Origin: Archegozetes longisetosus
Taxonomy: Eukaryota > Arthropoda > Arachnida > Sarcoptiformes > Trhypochthoniidae
Direction of reading: 5' to 3'
DNA: 64,000 bases
Assembly (NCBI GenBank): GCA_018873245.2
Contig: JAEMBT020000001.1
Coordinates: forward strand, 19,346,220-19,410,219
Below the pieces are notes generated by a model that saw only the letters and a program-made list of their open reading frames with translations, made no database searches and had not been told where the DNA came from. A program made the translations under genes and the position numbers. Positions 56,301 through 64,000 of this stretch are shown in pieces. The stretch's first letter is position 1. Each line of letters starts with the position of its first letter.

Positions 56301-56540
56301 CAATCAAATACAATTATCTTAATGCTGCATAAAAACTCCGAACATATATGGTTAAAGAAATATGTTATTCCTTTTGGAGTTATAACTACTATTATTATTG
56401 TACTCCTATTATGTAACGGAGTACTGAAACTTATGAAGTTGCGCAGGAAAATGCACCAGAGTTATAAGGTGTTTTATGATAGAAAAATCAACGACTCATC
56501 GGCGGAGATGGGCTTTCCTTTACCTCCATTTCCCCTATAG
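53394..56540 (+). CDS. env: Element B integrase C-terminus fused to two envelope proteins
   Basis: 1048 codons open from integrase to the end of env. Residues ~1-130: integrase C-terminal domain with GPY/F-type motif (FYGPYKILDQIGPVTYSV). ~130-230: acidic linker. Env1: hydrophobic leader (~236-262), cysteines, furin-like REKR (~347-350) followed by a hydrophobic, fusion-peptide-like stretch, heptad helices and a membrane anchor (~722-745) with basic tail. Env2: a second leader (~808-825, FLTTIITLSITPANA), cysteine pattern like the start of Env1, a KR site (~893) without a hydrophobic follower, helix and RKWSQNKLDSRLFE block like Env1 (RKWKNGIVDEKLFE), and an anchor (~993-1013). Env would need splicing or proteolysis to be freed from pol. 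Confidence 0.85.
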   Translation: MGRPSLGVSDVDQYVALRDKYIKNARELARKYITDSQVRNTKYYNKRRREVTFKIGQLVLVFNPRRYKGKSEKLLHQFYGPYKILDQIGPVTYSVESIRDKYETMNVHVSRMKLFYDRTELFNPTGFTSFEMGSDDDELYPEGIDMDEDLNLNETSRTTPVENSLIEKDKIENSETEEEGQILDLSDNHSEATEIDDQWLGIDRNPLIILPRLQDINTDITDRPLRRSERIRRPVDRFGFAATSILFLMMILLCSCFVESALTKISPVLWRKSDKPVIAGINRVIMKIHYDSPCVVFRNPIFEISNQTELLNWCNNAYIEDFIRPVKSFCNSTLISSKQDLVVHREKRFIFAAFLLAVVVVTSITTIGVSTASLVQSSRTAEELETIKRKQEEMLMEAEYFKRNQMKIQKILQTLQNEISEIGVAVQDLTASFRTLQENLPKAMHIVANLASKFMLTKDRLKDISRKWKNGIVDEKLFEIFNITLPCDCPLNLARAKSCTIDESRSLVSMEFEAYTKRKGTNTMEADPFVLYTQNNDKLCSVEYVGPKMVIYDAARDCVTALHQITQSSRNLILMPSSASCQRNLPDTISKKFWKVTTCEDPKIVVDEEIMQVKVSDKLNYIYCSTLKIKIYNRTLECPDFAFAVPTSVPFSINSITYESSLVNVQNTLSMMPAWGQRINFHLMPSLHELNLTEIAKQNNAEISKIQFYNRKPSIEINNQSSTFVFCIIIIIVLLIGLTVYYKRKRSNSVDIANVQAIELKRRARNSNIVTETQSLVSDEESDEEADNKSNISQTTTPTPLRKTKRVLFLTTIITLSITPANAFDYNYMVIFIKFQSPCNELLLNNKTIPTQIIWCQNQFELSFIKPVSTFCKIDNDILAIHKRLYYAEFNRQKRSYSPNNPNNELDNYLATTIVSSFAVLKDIINTIGRKWSQNKLDSRLFENSHFQIKFPSNLSLEMFKPHLCIADFQSNTIILMLHKNSEHIWLKKYVIPFGVITTIIIVLLLCNGVLKLMKLRRKMHQSYKVFYDRKINDSSAEMGFPLPPFPL

Positions 56541-57027
56541 CTTTAACTCGAATCAAACGAGTTGTAACAACTACATCATTTACTAGAAGTTATGGTAAAT
56601 AAACGATGTAGTTCAAAGAAAAAAAAGGAAACAAAAATTTAAAAAAAAAATAATAATCGTACATATAATCATTTTGGGAATAAATATATTCCATTTTATA
56701 ATTCAACTTATTTTAGTAATCAAGTATGTAGTTTCTTCATTACATAAAAATACTTTATAAAAATTATAATCTAATAGATAAATATATAAAAATTAAGGAA
56801 AACAACTATAATTTTTTTTTTTGTATGCAATTATAGAGGAATTAACTGTACATCTGAATAGATGTATGCGTATAGCTAACAAAGTTTAAGTATAACGTAA
56901 TGCTAAAACATATTAAAAAAAATCTTTTGGTAACCAAACCTCAAACTCCTTGTTGTGTCTCAACTTTTAAAATAACCGGTTTGAGGCACCGCTACTACTA
57001 TAAATAACGTTCGATAAACGAAGATAA

Positions 57028-57642
57028 ACTTAAAATAAAATATAAATATCTTTTAAACCGTATGATTTGAGAATCTCAAATTTTTCTAATAAATAGAATA
57101 TAAAACTCTAATGATATCCACAAAATTTGATAGTGATCCGTTAAGCTCTAAATACTTAAATTAATTTTTTTTATAAACAGTAATAAGGACTTACAGTGAC
57201 GCCATCTAACATTCAAACATATAACTAACAACCAAAACAAACATTAAATTTTTTTTAAATATACTTAAATTAAAATATATATATCTTTTAAACCATATAC
57301 TTTTACAATCTCAAATTTCTCTAATAAATAGAACATAAAACCCTGATTATATCCACAAAATTTTGATAGTGACCCGTTATAATCCGAATACTTAAATTAA
57401 TTTTTTTTATCAACAATATTAAGGACTTACAGTGACGCCATCTAACATTCAAACATATAACTAACAACCAAAACAAACATTAAAAAAAAATTAAACATAC
57501 TTAAATTAAAATATAAATATCTTTTAAACCATATACTTTTACAATCTCAAATTTCTCTAATAAATAGAACATAAAACTCTGATTATATCCACAAATTTTG
57601 ATAGTGACCAGTTATAATCCGAATACTTTAATTAATTTTTTT
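57028..57642 (+). repeat. Tandem 235-bp repeats in element B after env
   Basis: Two full units and a partial third, starting near 57028, 57263 and 57499, period 235-236. Each has ATATCTTTTAAACC..., TCTAATAAATAGAA and ACTTACAGTGACGCCATC. There is no ORF. Similar in position to enhancer/insulator-like repeats of other gypsy elements, but function is not shown. Confidence 0.88.
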
Positions 57643-58005
57643 ATATATACATATAAAATATTAAAGTTTCGCCGTAACGACATCCATCATCCACATTATG
57701 AACTATTTCGCTGTAACTTCGTGCTATGCTATGACAGACACACATTACTAAGTCTATAGTACTTACCATTACTTTTCATTTGAGAAAACTTAACATCAAA
57801 TATTTTCTTAACCGTATAAAACCTGTTCACCGCGTCTCATCTAATAAACAATTTCTGATTTTTAAGAATCAGACTCGCCGAAACGTCATCTATTTTCTAC
57901 ATTATAATCAAAACACAGTTACTTCGTGCTAGCAACGAATTATGTAAAACTAAACTATAAATCTACTACTTGTCTAACATTATTATTAAAACTTTTATAG
58001 TCAAT

Positions 58006-58422
58006 ATGTCAGATAGAATTCGAAGACATAGGCATAGTGATGTTTCAAAACCATTTACACCGTATAGACACCGAACAGTTCCTACCGAAATAGATGAACT
58101 TCGAGGAATCGCCGACAACATTAGGACTCAACTTTTATTCATAAACGAACTATTGAATATGCAGAATCCAGATGAAGAACCAACAAGACAACTGGGTAGA
58201 TCAATCACGGATATTGTCATCCATCTTACTACTAGCAGCACGATGATCAGGGATATTCGTTCCGCCATCCTAAACATCATTTTCAATAGACAACAAGCTT
58301 CTACTTCATCAACGAAAGTTCAAAATGGTGTTCAAACTTCCATTTACCCTTCAAATAGCACGAATGGGTGCTATAATACCTCAAGCCTTACCTCACAGCC
58401 ATATTATGGATATCATCGCTAA
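58006..58422 (+). CDS. Element B small 3' accessory ORF
   Basis: About 138 codons from the ATG at 58006 (an upstream in-frame ATG at 57970 is also possible). A basic start (MSDRIRRHRHSDV) leads into two helical segments (EIDELRGIADNIRTQLLFIN; SITDIVIHLTTSSTMIRDIR) and a Ser/Asn/Tyr-rich tail. No transmembrane segment, cysteines or known domain. It lies between env and the 3' LTR, as does a similar small ORF in element A. Unknown role; a regulatory or structural accessory protein is a guess. Confidence 0.65.
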   Translation: MSDRIRRHRHSDVSKPFTPYRHRTVPTEIDELRGIADNIRTQLLFINELLNMQNPDEEPTRQLGRSITDIVIHLTTSSTMIRDIRSAILNIIFNRQQASTSSTKVQNGVQTSIYPSNSTNGCYNTSSLTSQPYYGYHR

Positions 58423-58796
58423 TACCTCAAGTTTGACGCTTATACTATTCATTTTATACTATTTTTTTTACTTTATTTAATTGGGCAAGGTATAAACATG
58501 GAATAAATAATCCAGTGTAAATATTTAAAAAAAAAGATAAAATACATATAAAAATTTATATAACTACTACTTTTATTTTTTACTAACTACCTCTTTATAT
58601 GTCAAACTTAGTCTTAAATATCTATAAAAAAAAATATCATTTTATATAATTTTTTTTGTTTTGACAAATAATGTCTAAATATTGTAAACTAAATGCTATT
58701 ATAATTTAGAAATGTTCTTTTTGCTTTTGTTATTAAATCTACTTTCACGTTAATTTATGTAAACCAATAACGCGTTACACAGAGTCGTGTAACATA

Positions 58797-58805
58797 AGGT
58801 GGGGG
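58797..58805 (+). other. Polypurine tract of element B
   Basis: AGGTGGGGG lies just before the 3' LTR (TAT spacer), where plus-strand priming is expected. One T interrupts it. Confidence 0.6.
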
Positions 58806-58808
58806 TAT

Positions 58809-59296
58809 TGTAATAACGTCTTAGTTTCCTAATTAGACCTATATCATAATATTTTGTAATAACCTATATTTCTGAACTCTAATTCTCATAACTCACCTTA
58901 TATGTCAACATTTATTACTGACTTAAAGATTACTTTTTTATTTGTACAAAAGAAATCTTCACATGCTTGTCTCAACTGTAAAAGTTATGAAGACAGCTGA
59001 TAGTAAGCATATTTCATCTCTTAAAACCTACCTAAGTATGTCCTAAATATACAATTTTCCAATCATAGCTAAATGTGCTATTAACCTTGTAAGATTTAAC
59101 CTATCGTTGTAAAATATTTTTCAACTTAACCCGCCTATTGTTCCTATAAAATGTCGTGTTTTTCCTAAATTTTTCGCTCTTCTTCCAGTGTTAAAAATCC
59201 TGTGAAATCTTATGTAATTTGTGGTTATGTTAAATAAAGTGCTATATTTTAAAAATTGATTTCGTACACGCTCCTATTAAAGATCCAGACTTTACA
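58809..59296 (+). repeat. 3' LTR of element B
   Basis: 488 bp, same start and end as the 5' LTR and identical by eye. Followed by target duplication ATAC. Read on the minus strand its end supplies the last codons of the truncated NB-ARC frame. Confidence 0.93.
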
Positions 59297-60888
59297 ATAC
59301 CGCTTGTTAGTTCATAAACTTTATTTAACTTTTCAATATCAACTTGATTACTTTGTTTTAGGGGTAAATCGTACTTTGTTTTAATAAGAGGCAAGCTTTC
59401 TAATTTCGACATACGCTTTTGTAACTCTAATATTTTCATTAAAAACGAGTTAACCTCCTGAAATCTATAGTTATCAATTAATTCATATGTTATTCTGCTA
59501 GAAAATTTAATCAATTCTTTTCTCAACATCTCATCGTTAATGTTGCTTGCGTGATTCCAGGCACATATTGCATCAGATAAATACTGTGAAGTAATCGTTT
59601 TTTTATTTTCCATAGCCCTATTTACTAATTTCAGTGCTTTTCTCATAGTCTCTTCTTCCTTTTGTTCTTCTTGTAACTTTAATCGTATTACTTGTTGTAC
59701 TAATCTATGAATTTGTATCATTCTTTCCTCTACAGTAACCATTGAATACTGTACAATTAAATCAATTATTAATCCTATTTTATTTGGATCATCAATCACA
59801 TGTAAGAATATTTCAGTAGGAATGTTGTCAGAAGCAAAATAAGCCAGAGTTTCTAAAATTTCCAAGGCTTCATGTCCATATTCGCTGTTCCTTATTTTTT
59901 TAATTGTTATTTCCCAAGTTATAAATGTGGTTTTAATATAGTCGTTATTATTGTCTCCTGGGAAGTTAAAATTAAGTAGACTTCTTGCATTCTCGTCAAA
60001 CTTTCCCAAGTAGTTACTTATCTGAAATTTATCGGTCACATAGCTCAAATGCCTATCTTGTTGCTTTATGTACGCGACTGCTTGTTGTAAAGCTAATGGA
60101 TAGCATTGTAATGTTTTGGCTAATTGGCGTATTTCTTTGTTTTCTGATTCGTCACTTATTTCTAACTCATTTCTAATAAATTCTATAGCTTCCTCTTCAT
60201 TTAATATATCGAGTTTTATCAGTGGAATGTGTTTTCCCCATCTTTGGTTACGTGAAGTGATTAGTATGTAGGGTTTATTATCGCCATATGATTGAAAGTT
60301 CGGTAGAAATTCATCGATTGCTCCTTCTTGATTATTCCCTCTTCTCAATCTTTCAGCATTGTCGAAAATGAACAGACTCTTTCTGTTAGAAAAATACTCA
60401 TATACTTCTTTGACAATAGATTTGATATTCTTTGGTTGACCATCTATACTTTTAGTTGGAATATTTAATTCATCGCTGGCTAATCTTTGAAATGAATCTG
60501 TAAGTGTTCCATGCGTTTCAGCATTTATCCATATCACATTGCCCTCATAATCGCCAGCATGCAGATGGCTGTACTTTCTAGCTAATTCACTTTTGCCAAT
60601 ACCCCCTAAACCAGTAATGGAGACCTTTTGTGATATCACTGTTAATTTATGCTTATTTTGTTTTAGATCATGTTGTAACAGCTCGTGTAAATTTTCTAAT
60701 TCGTTTATCCTTCCAATGAACGAATCCACAGGTTTTCTGATGTCGAAAAATATTGATGCTTTTCGTGGCAGAGTAGGTGGGTTAATTAGATGACCTATTA
60801 CATTCACGTTGCCAGACGCTTGGAAGCTATTGTGTGAACCGTCAATTAGCTTGGTAAAACTTTCTTTTTCTTCAGGTTGAGACATCAT
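59297..60888 (-). pseudogene. 5' half of an NB-ARC/TPR (NLR-like STAND) gene
   Basis: Open from ATG 60888 (MMSQPEEKES). The N-terminus carries SFQASGNVNVIG. NB-ARC starts near residue 55: Walker A GLGGIGKSELA (~93-103), a Walker B-like LFIFDNAE (~172-179), a sensor region ILITSRNQ (~209-216), and QLAKTLQCYPLALQQAVAYI (GxP-like), then a winged-helix region and the first TPR helices. ATP-binding, self-assembling receptor type, cytoplasmic. Element B interrupts the frame after ELTSG; LTR sequence then adds ~17 foreign residues and a stop at 59242. Sequence at 45063-46659 is the remainder. Confidence 0.9.
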
Positions 60889-61336
60889 CAGTTACAATGA
60901 TTTTATATATCAAGTAAAATATGAAATTTTTACTAGAAATCGATATTTCGTATTTAATAGTATTAGTTCATAATTATACGTTTAGTAGTGATTTTTACAT
61001 TCGTAATAGGAACGAACACTTTAATTGAGCAGTTTACCAGCATTTAAGTACAAAATAGCAACATTTTTTATTAAAGTACGGCAGAATTTTCATTTTAATA
61101 GAAAATCTTGTGTATTTTCATTTATTGTTCAATTTGAGAAAATTTCCGCATTAAAATTCATTGTTGATTTGAGAACTTGCTAAATAATCAGTGATAATCG
61201 CTTCAAAGGAATAAATTTAAGATCACATTATTATTATGATTAAGATTATGATGATGATGATGAGGATGAATTATTATTATTACTTTTTAGAATCATTGTC
61301 GAGTTGAAGTTAAAAAACTTAGATTAATTCATTTAC
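60889..61336. other. NB-ARC gene upstream/intron region
   Basis: No ORF. If the exon at 61337-61427 is used, this is an intron running to the acceptor-like ATAG near 60798. It contains a short run of TGATGATGATGA/ATTATTATTATT (~61247-61280). Confidence 0.4.
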
Positions 61337-61427
61337 CTATTACGTTTACGTCACGAGTTGCTTGAAATGAAGTCTTAGAACCGCTTGCTATTGTTGCAAA
61401 AATTTCTTGTTTCACCAACCCAGACAT
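61337..61427 (-). CDS. Possible alternative first exon of the NB-ARC gene
   Basis: An ATG at 61427 starts 30 codons (MSGLVKQEIF, then SKTSFQATRDVNVIG) ending at a good donor, G|GTAAATG. The last residues copy the N-terminus of the NB-ARC ORF (NSFQASGNVNVIG). The phase (1) fits an acceptor-like ATAG|GT inside that same motif at ~60798, which would yield VIG followed by HLINPP. It is either an alternative N-terminal exon or the first exon of a vanished neighbour copy. Confidence 0.45.
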
Positions 61428-62770
61428 AACTTGTCATGATAACTTCATACAGCAAATAGTAAAATAGATTTTCTTGAAAATATAAACGCACTATTTTTGC
61501 AGTATTTGTTTAAAGCTGACATGTTGAATAGGAAATATCCCAGAATTTATATAATGCTGAATAACTATTGGTCGCATAATGAATGGTAGAGAGAAGACTC
61601 GTTCAAAGTTGCGCTTAATTTTTATTAAAATATAAAGTTTAAATTTGTATCAAATCTCAGTTTAATAAATTCAGGATAGTCTTTTTTTTATTAATGCTTT
61701 TAAAAGTTTTAAAACATTGATTAATGAACATCTCGAACAAAATAAACAGAAAGTAAAATCATGTGACTTCTGATATAATGCTATACAACAACAACATACC
61801 GTACATAAAGTACATAACTATTAATCTATATTTTTAAAATTCCAATCCTATTAATTAACATTAATATATATTACGCTATTCCAATAAATTATTTTTTCAC
61901 TGAACATGCGCTCACTTTTTAAGTATCTTTAATAAAATACAAGTCAAAGCGTATAATTAAAAAATCTTAAAAGAATTTAACTTGAGATAACCGCCTATTA
62001 CTCGTTTCTAATCAATTGTTGACTAAAGTTTGGTTTATAGCTGATGTTGGATTTGGTTAGCATGAGTTGGGTAGGGTTAGGTTAGATTGTGTTACATAAT
62101 AGAAATTCTATTCATATGAGGACAATGATCTGGAATAGGCATAACTCTCTTATACCCAACTCCACATGAACCTTAAGCCGAATCTCAATCCAATTGTTTT
62201 TTAGCATTATAATGATTAATTCGAATAATGTTTAAGTTTTAGATCTCATTGCTCTACAATTAAATAGAGCGAGTGTTATTGTTGTGCGTGATTTAATTAA
62301 AATATTCAAAATTAATTGAAAACGTTAAAACTACAGTTGAAATCAGATGTCTGTAGATTTACTTGTATCTCGACTTTTGCTTAAAACTTATTCATTGAGT
62401 TAATGATTCAATTTTCATAAAAGTTCTACAAACATTCACAATAAACTGAAAAATGCATTCATTCTAAAAATATTTATTTATCCACTTATGTCAAATAACT
62501 TATGATCAATGCGTAGATCCAGGTTTTCAGCCATGTGCAGATGAATTCGGTGATGCAGCGACGATGTTTACACTAAATATTACTTTTATTACATCAAAAG
62601 TCCTCAGTTTAACATTACCGATAAGGCGTATGTAAGAGGAAAATATCTCTATTTCTTACAAGCAGATGGTTTAACGTCACAAAACACTATAAAGCAATGG
62701 ATTCAAGTCAAAGCAATAGTAGCCAATGCGTTTCATCTCGTCATCTTTGTAATTAAAGAATATTGTGAAT
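61428..62770. other. No gene seen
   Basis: AT-rich intergenic DNA. A GGGTAGGGTTAGGTTAG run at ~62067 is too short to be telomeric. No ORF over 60 codons. Confidence 0.5.
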
Positions 62771-62771
62771 G

Positions 62772-62791
62772 CAGAAACTTTTTAGTTTCTG
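62772..62791. other. Perfect 8-bp hairpin with T4 loop
   Basis: CAGAAACT, TTTT, AGTTTCTG, followed by a T run and a pyrimidine-rich stretch. About 125 bases upstream of a much longer hairpin. Confidence 0.5.
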
Positions 62792-62915
62792 TTTTTCACA
62801 ATTTTGTTTATTTTTCTTCTTCTTTTCCTTCTCCTTTCTTTGTCTCAATTCTTAGAAAAGGAGAGGATAAGCTGCTGTTCTTAATCGAACGCAGCTGTGG
62901 AATTTCAGAAGAAGG

Positions 62916-62955
62916 GTTTTTATGGCTCTGTTTTGATAAACAGAGCCATAAAAAC
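62916..62955. other. Perfect 18-bp hairpin with TGAT loop
   Basis: Arms GTTTTTATGGCTCTGTTT and AAACAGAGCCATAAAAAC are exact complements. The inner GGCTCT...AGAGCC recalls the histone 3' stem but the loop and stem length differ. It is followed by ACGGGGTGTCTGGGAAC. No gene recognised beside it. Confidence 0.7.
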
Positions 62956-63482
62956 GGGGTGTCTGGGAACTCATTAGTAAAAATATTTCGTGTCGTTAAT
63001 TGGGACGATACATGAAATGACCAATTACTAAGAAAGGATGGCCAACGGTCAACACCGTTCGGCCAATCTCACATAAAAATCCGGCGATCAGGCATGGACT
63101 TAACTTTAAGCCATTGCCTTAATTTTCTCATATTTAAAGTAATGTTCGAGCCCAAAATCGGCACTTGCAGACATTTTTTCTTGTTCTAAAATCTATGTAT
63201 CTGTATTTTATTATTTAAATAAAGTATTTTTTTTGTTACTCTATTACATTTGTGTTTTTTAATCTGTGCTTAACTTGTGTTGCCTTGTGTGAGACTCAAG
63301 TAGTGTGTGAAAGTGTGTTCAACTGGAGTCTACCTTCACATCCCACGCAAGGATTGTAAAGAAGCAGGGAAACGCTCATTGCAATCACAATATTGCAAAG
63401 CAAACATCGCTCAATATTCACCTAGAGTTTACTTTCAATAATCCTAAACCTTCAGCTTGATCATTATTTCTGTTTTTCTATA
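62956..63482. other. Non-coding stretch before the terminal exon; possibly LTR-like
   Basis: TGTCTGGGAACTC at ~62962 follows an AAAAACGGGG purine tract, an AATAAA lies near 63220, and a run ending TTCACA lies at ~63340. These are LTR-like traits but no partner copy or target duplication was found, so it may equally be intron. The end (TTTTTCTATAG) is a good splice acceptor for the next exon. Confidence 0.3.
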
Positions 63483-63483
63483 G

Positions 63484-63929
63484 TGCCCACCAGAACCTGC
63501 CACACAGTATTTCAATTGTCCTCGAACTGCACGCCCGACAACGACGATAACAACAACTACTACAATTACCACTCAATTGAAACCACACAAATCCCAACAT
63601 CACAATCAGAAAGTAGTCAAGCCTTCGGGACATTGAGTCTAAAAAACACTCCAACGGCTTCGAGCGAAATCACTTATGCTTCAACGAATTCTGAGATCCC
63701 AGAAGTGAGTACCATAGAAAACGAAGAGCTAAGAATTGGAAGTTCAGAACAAATTAGTAGTCTTATTTGGTTCATTCCATTTTTGGGTCTATTAGCCATA
63801 GTCTGTACTATAGTTGCTATTTTGATGAGAACTCAAAATGATACAAGACATCGTTCAAGAAGGATTAAAAGTAGAGTCTTACCGACAAACAAAGCTCTTC
63901 TGAAAGAACAAAATCAGATTTCTCTGTAA
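63484..63929 (+). CDS. C-terminal exon of an unrecognised transmembrane protein
   Basis: Open from an acceptor (TTTTTCTATAG|TG) to a stop at 63927. There is no ATG at the front, so earlier exons are expected upstream. About 100 Ser/Thr/Asn-rich residues (mucin-like, probably extracellular) are followed by a single membrane helix (LIWFIPFLGLLAIVCTIVAI), then a basic juxtamembrane stretch (RHRSRRIKSR) and a short cytoplasmic tail. Type I topology is likely. No family recognised. An env-type membrane protein of another retroelement is an alternative. Confidence 0.45.
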
Positions 63930-64000
63930 TTAATCTTAACCACGAAAAGAAACAATCGCCAAGCGAAGAACTACTAGAAACGGGTTCTAAGAATGAGGAA

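Larger units (their letters stand above)
46664..59296 (+). mobile_element. Element B: young Ty3/gypsy retroelement with double env
   Basis: 12,633 bp, complete: two 488-bp LTRs that look identical, a 4-bp target duplication ATAC (46660-46663 and 59297-59300), primer-binding site, gag-pro, pol, env, accessory ORF and polypurine tract. It lies opposite in direction to the NLR-like gene it interrupts. Identical LTRs imply a recent insertion, yet pro and integrase have frame breaks, each in or beside a mononucleotide run. It is related to element A by env and accessory ORF but has a large extra block in pol. The layout is that of errantivirus-like Metaviridae. Confidence 0.93.

Overview
The window is eukaryotic, AT-rich and intron-bearing. 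It looks like an arthropod, most plausibly a mite. The support is a pelle/IRAK kinase with an N-terminal death domain (a Toll-pathway gene), clip-domain trypsin-like proteases, a family of papain-like cysteine proteases, and dense arthropod-type mobile DNA: Ty3/gypsy elements with env, Tc1/mariner elements, hAT-like MITEs and foldback elements. The mite placement is inference; no species marker was seen.

Layout. (1) 1-38.5 kb, all host genes on the minus strand: a tandem array alternating papain-like cysteine proteases (C1 334-2265, C2 18325-20276, C3 26158-29546, C4 36911-38505) with clip-domain serine proteases (S0 fragment at 1-85, S1 15625-18105, S2 23433-25908). The array is swollen by insertions: an old, broken gypsy/env element (element A, 3062-15190) that carries at least five later insertions, a mariner copy in a C3 intron, several large foldback elements, and an intact DD37E transposon (34530-35855). 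S1 and S2 lie in near-identical ~2.9 kb blocks, but S2 has a nonsense codon in its signal peptide. (2) 39.2-41.6 kb: the pelle kinase, seven coding exons, with one apparent 1-nt frameshift late in the kinase domain. (3) 41.6-45 kb: remnants of transposon-related genes and a short minisatellite. (4) 45.1-60.9 kb: an NB-ARC/kinesin-light-chain-type TPR gene (NLR-like, STAND class, minus strand) cut in two by a young gypsy/env element (element B, 46664-59296). Its 488-bp LTRs look identical and are flanked by a 4-bp target duplication, ATAC. An upstream exon at 61337-61427 repeats the N-terminal motif of the NLR-like protein. (5) 61-64 kb: mostly non-coding, a long perfect hairpin, and a terminal exon of an unrecognised transmembrane protein.

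Most unusual is element B. Its pol carries a ~570-residue block between protease and reverse transcriptase with three cysteine modules. Its integrase C-terminus reads without a stop into an envelope region, and that region holds two successive envelope-like proteins: one full length, one shortened and without an obvious fusion peptide. A small ORF follows env; element A has a resembling ORF in the same place. The host genes share immune and digestive themes (clip proteases, pelle, an NLR-like receptor, secreted proteases), but physical linkage alone does not show that they work together.

Limits: exon boundaries were read by eye from GT/AG sites, phase and paralogue comparison. Family assignments come from motifs, not searches. 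Element ends are to within a few bases where a target duplication is quoted and approximate elsewhere.
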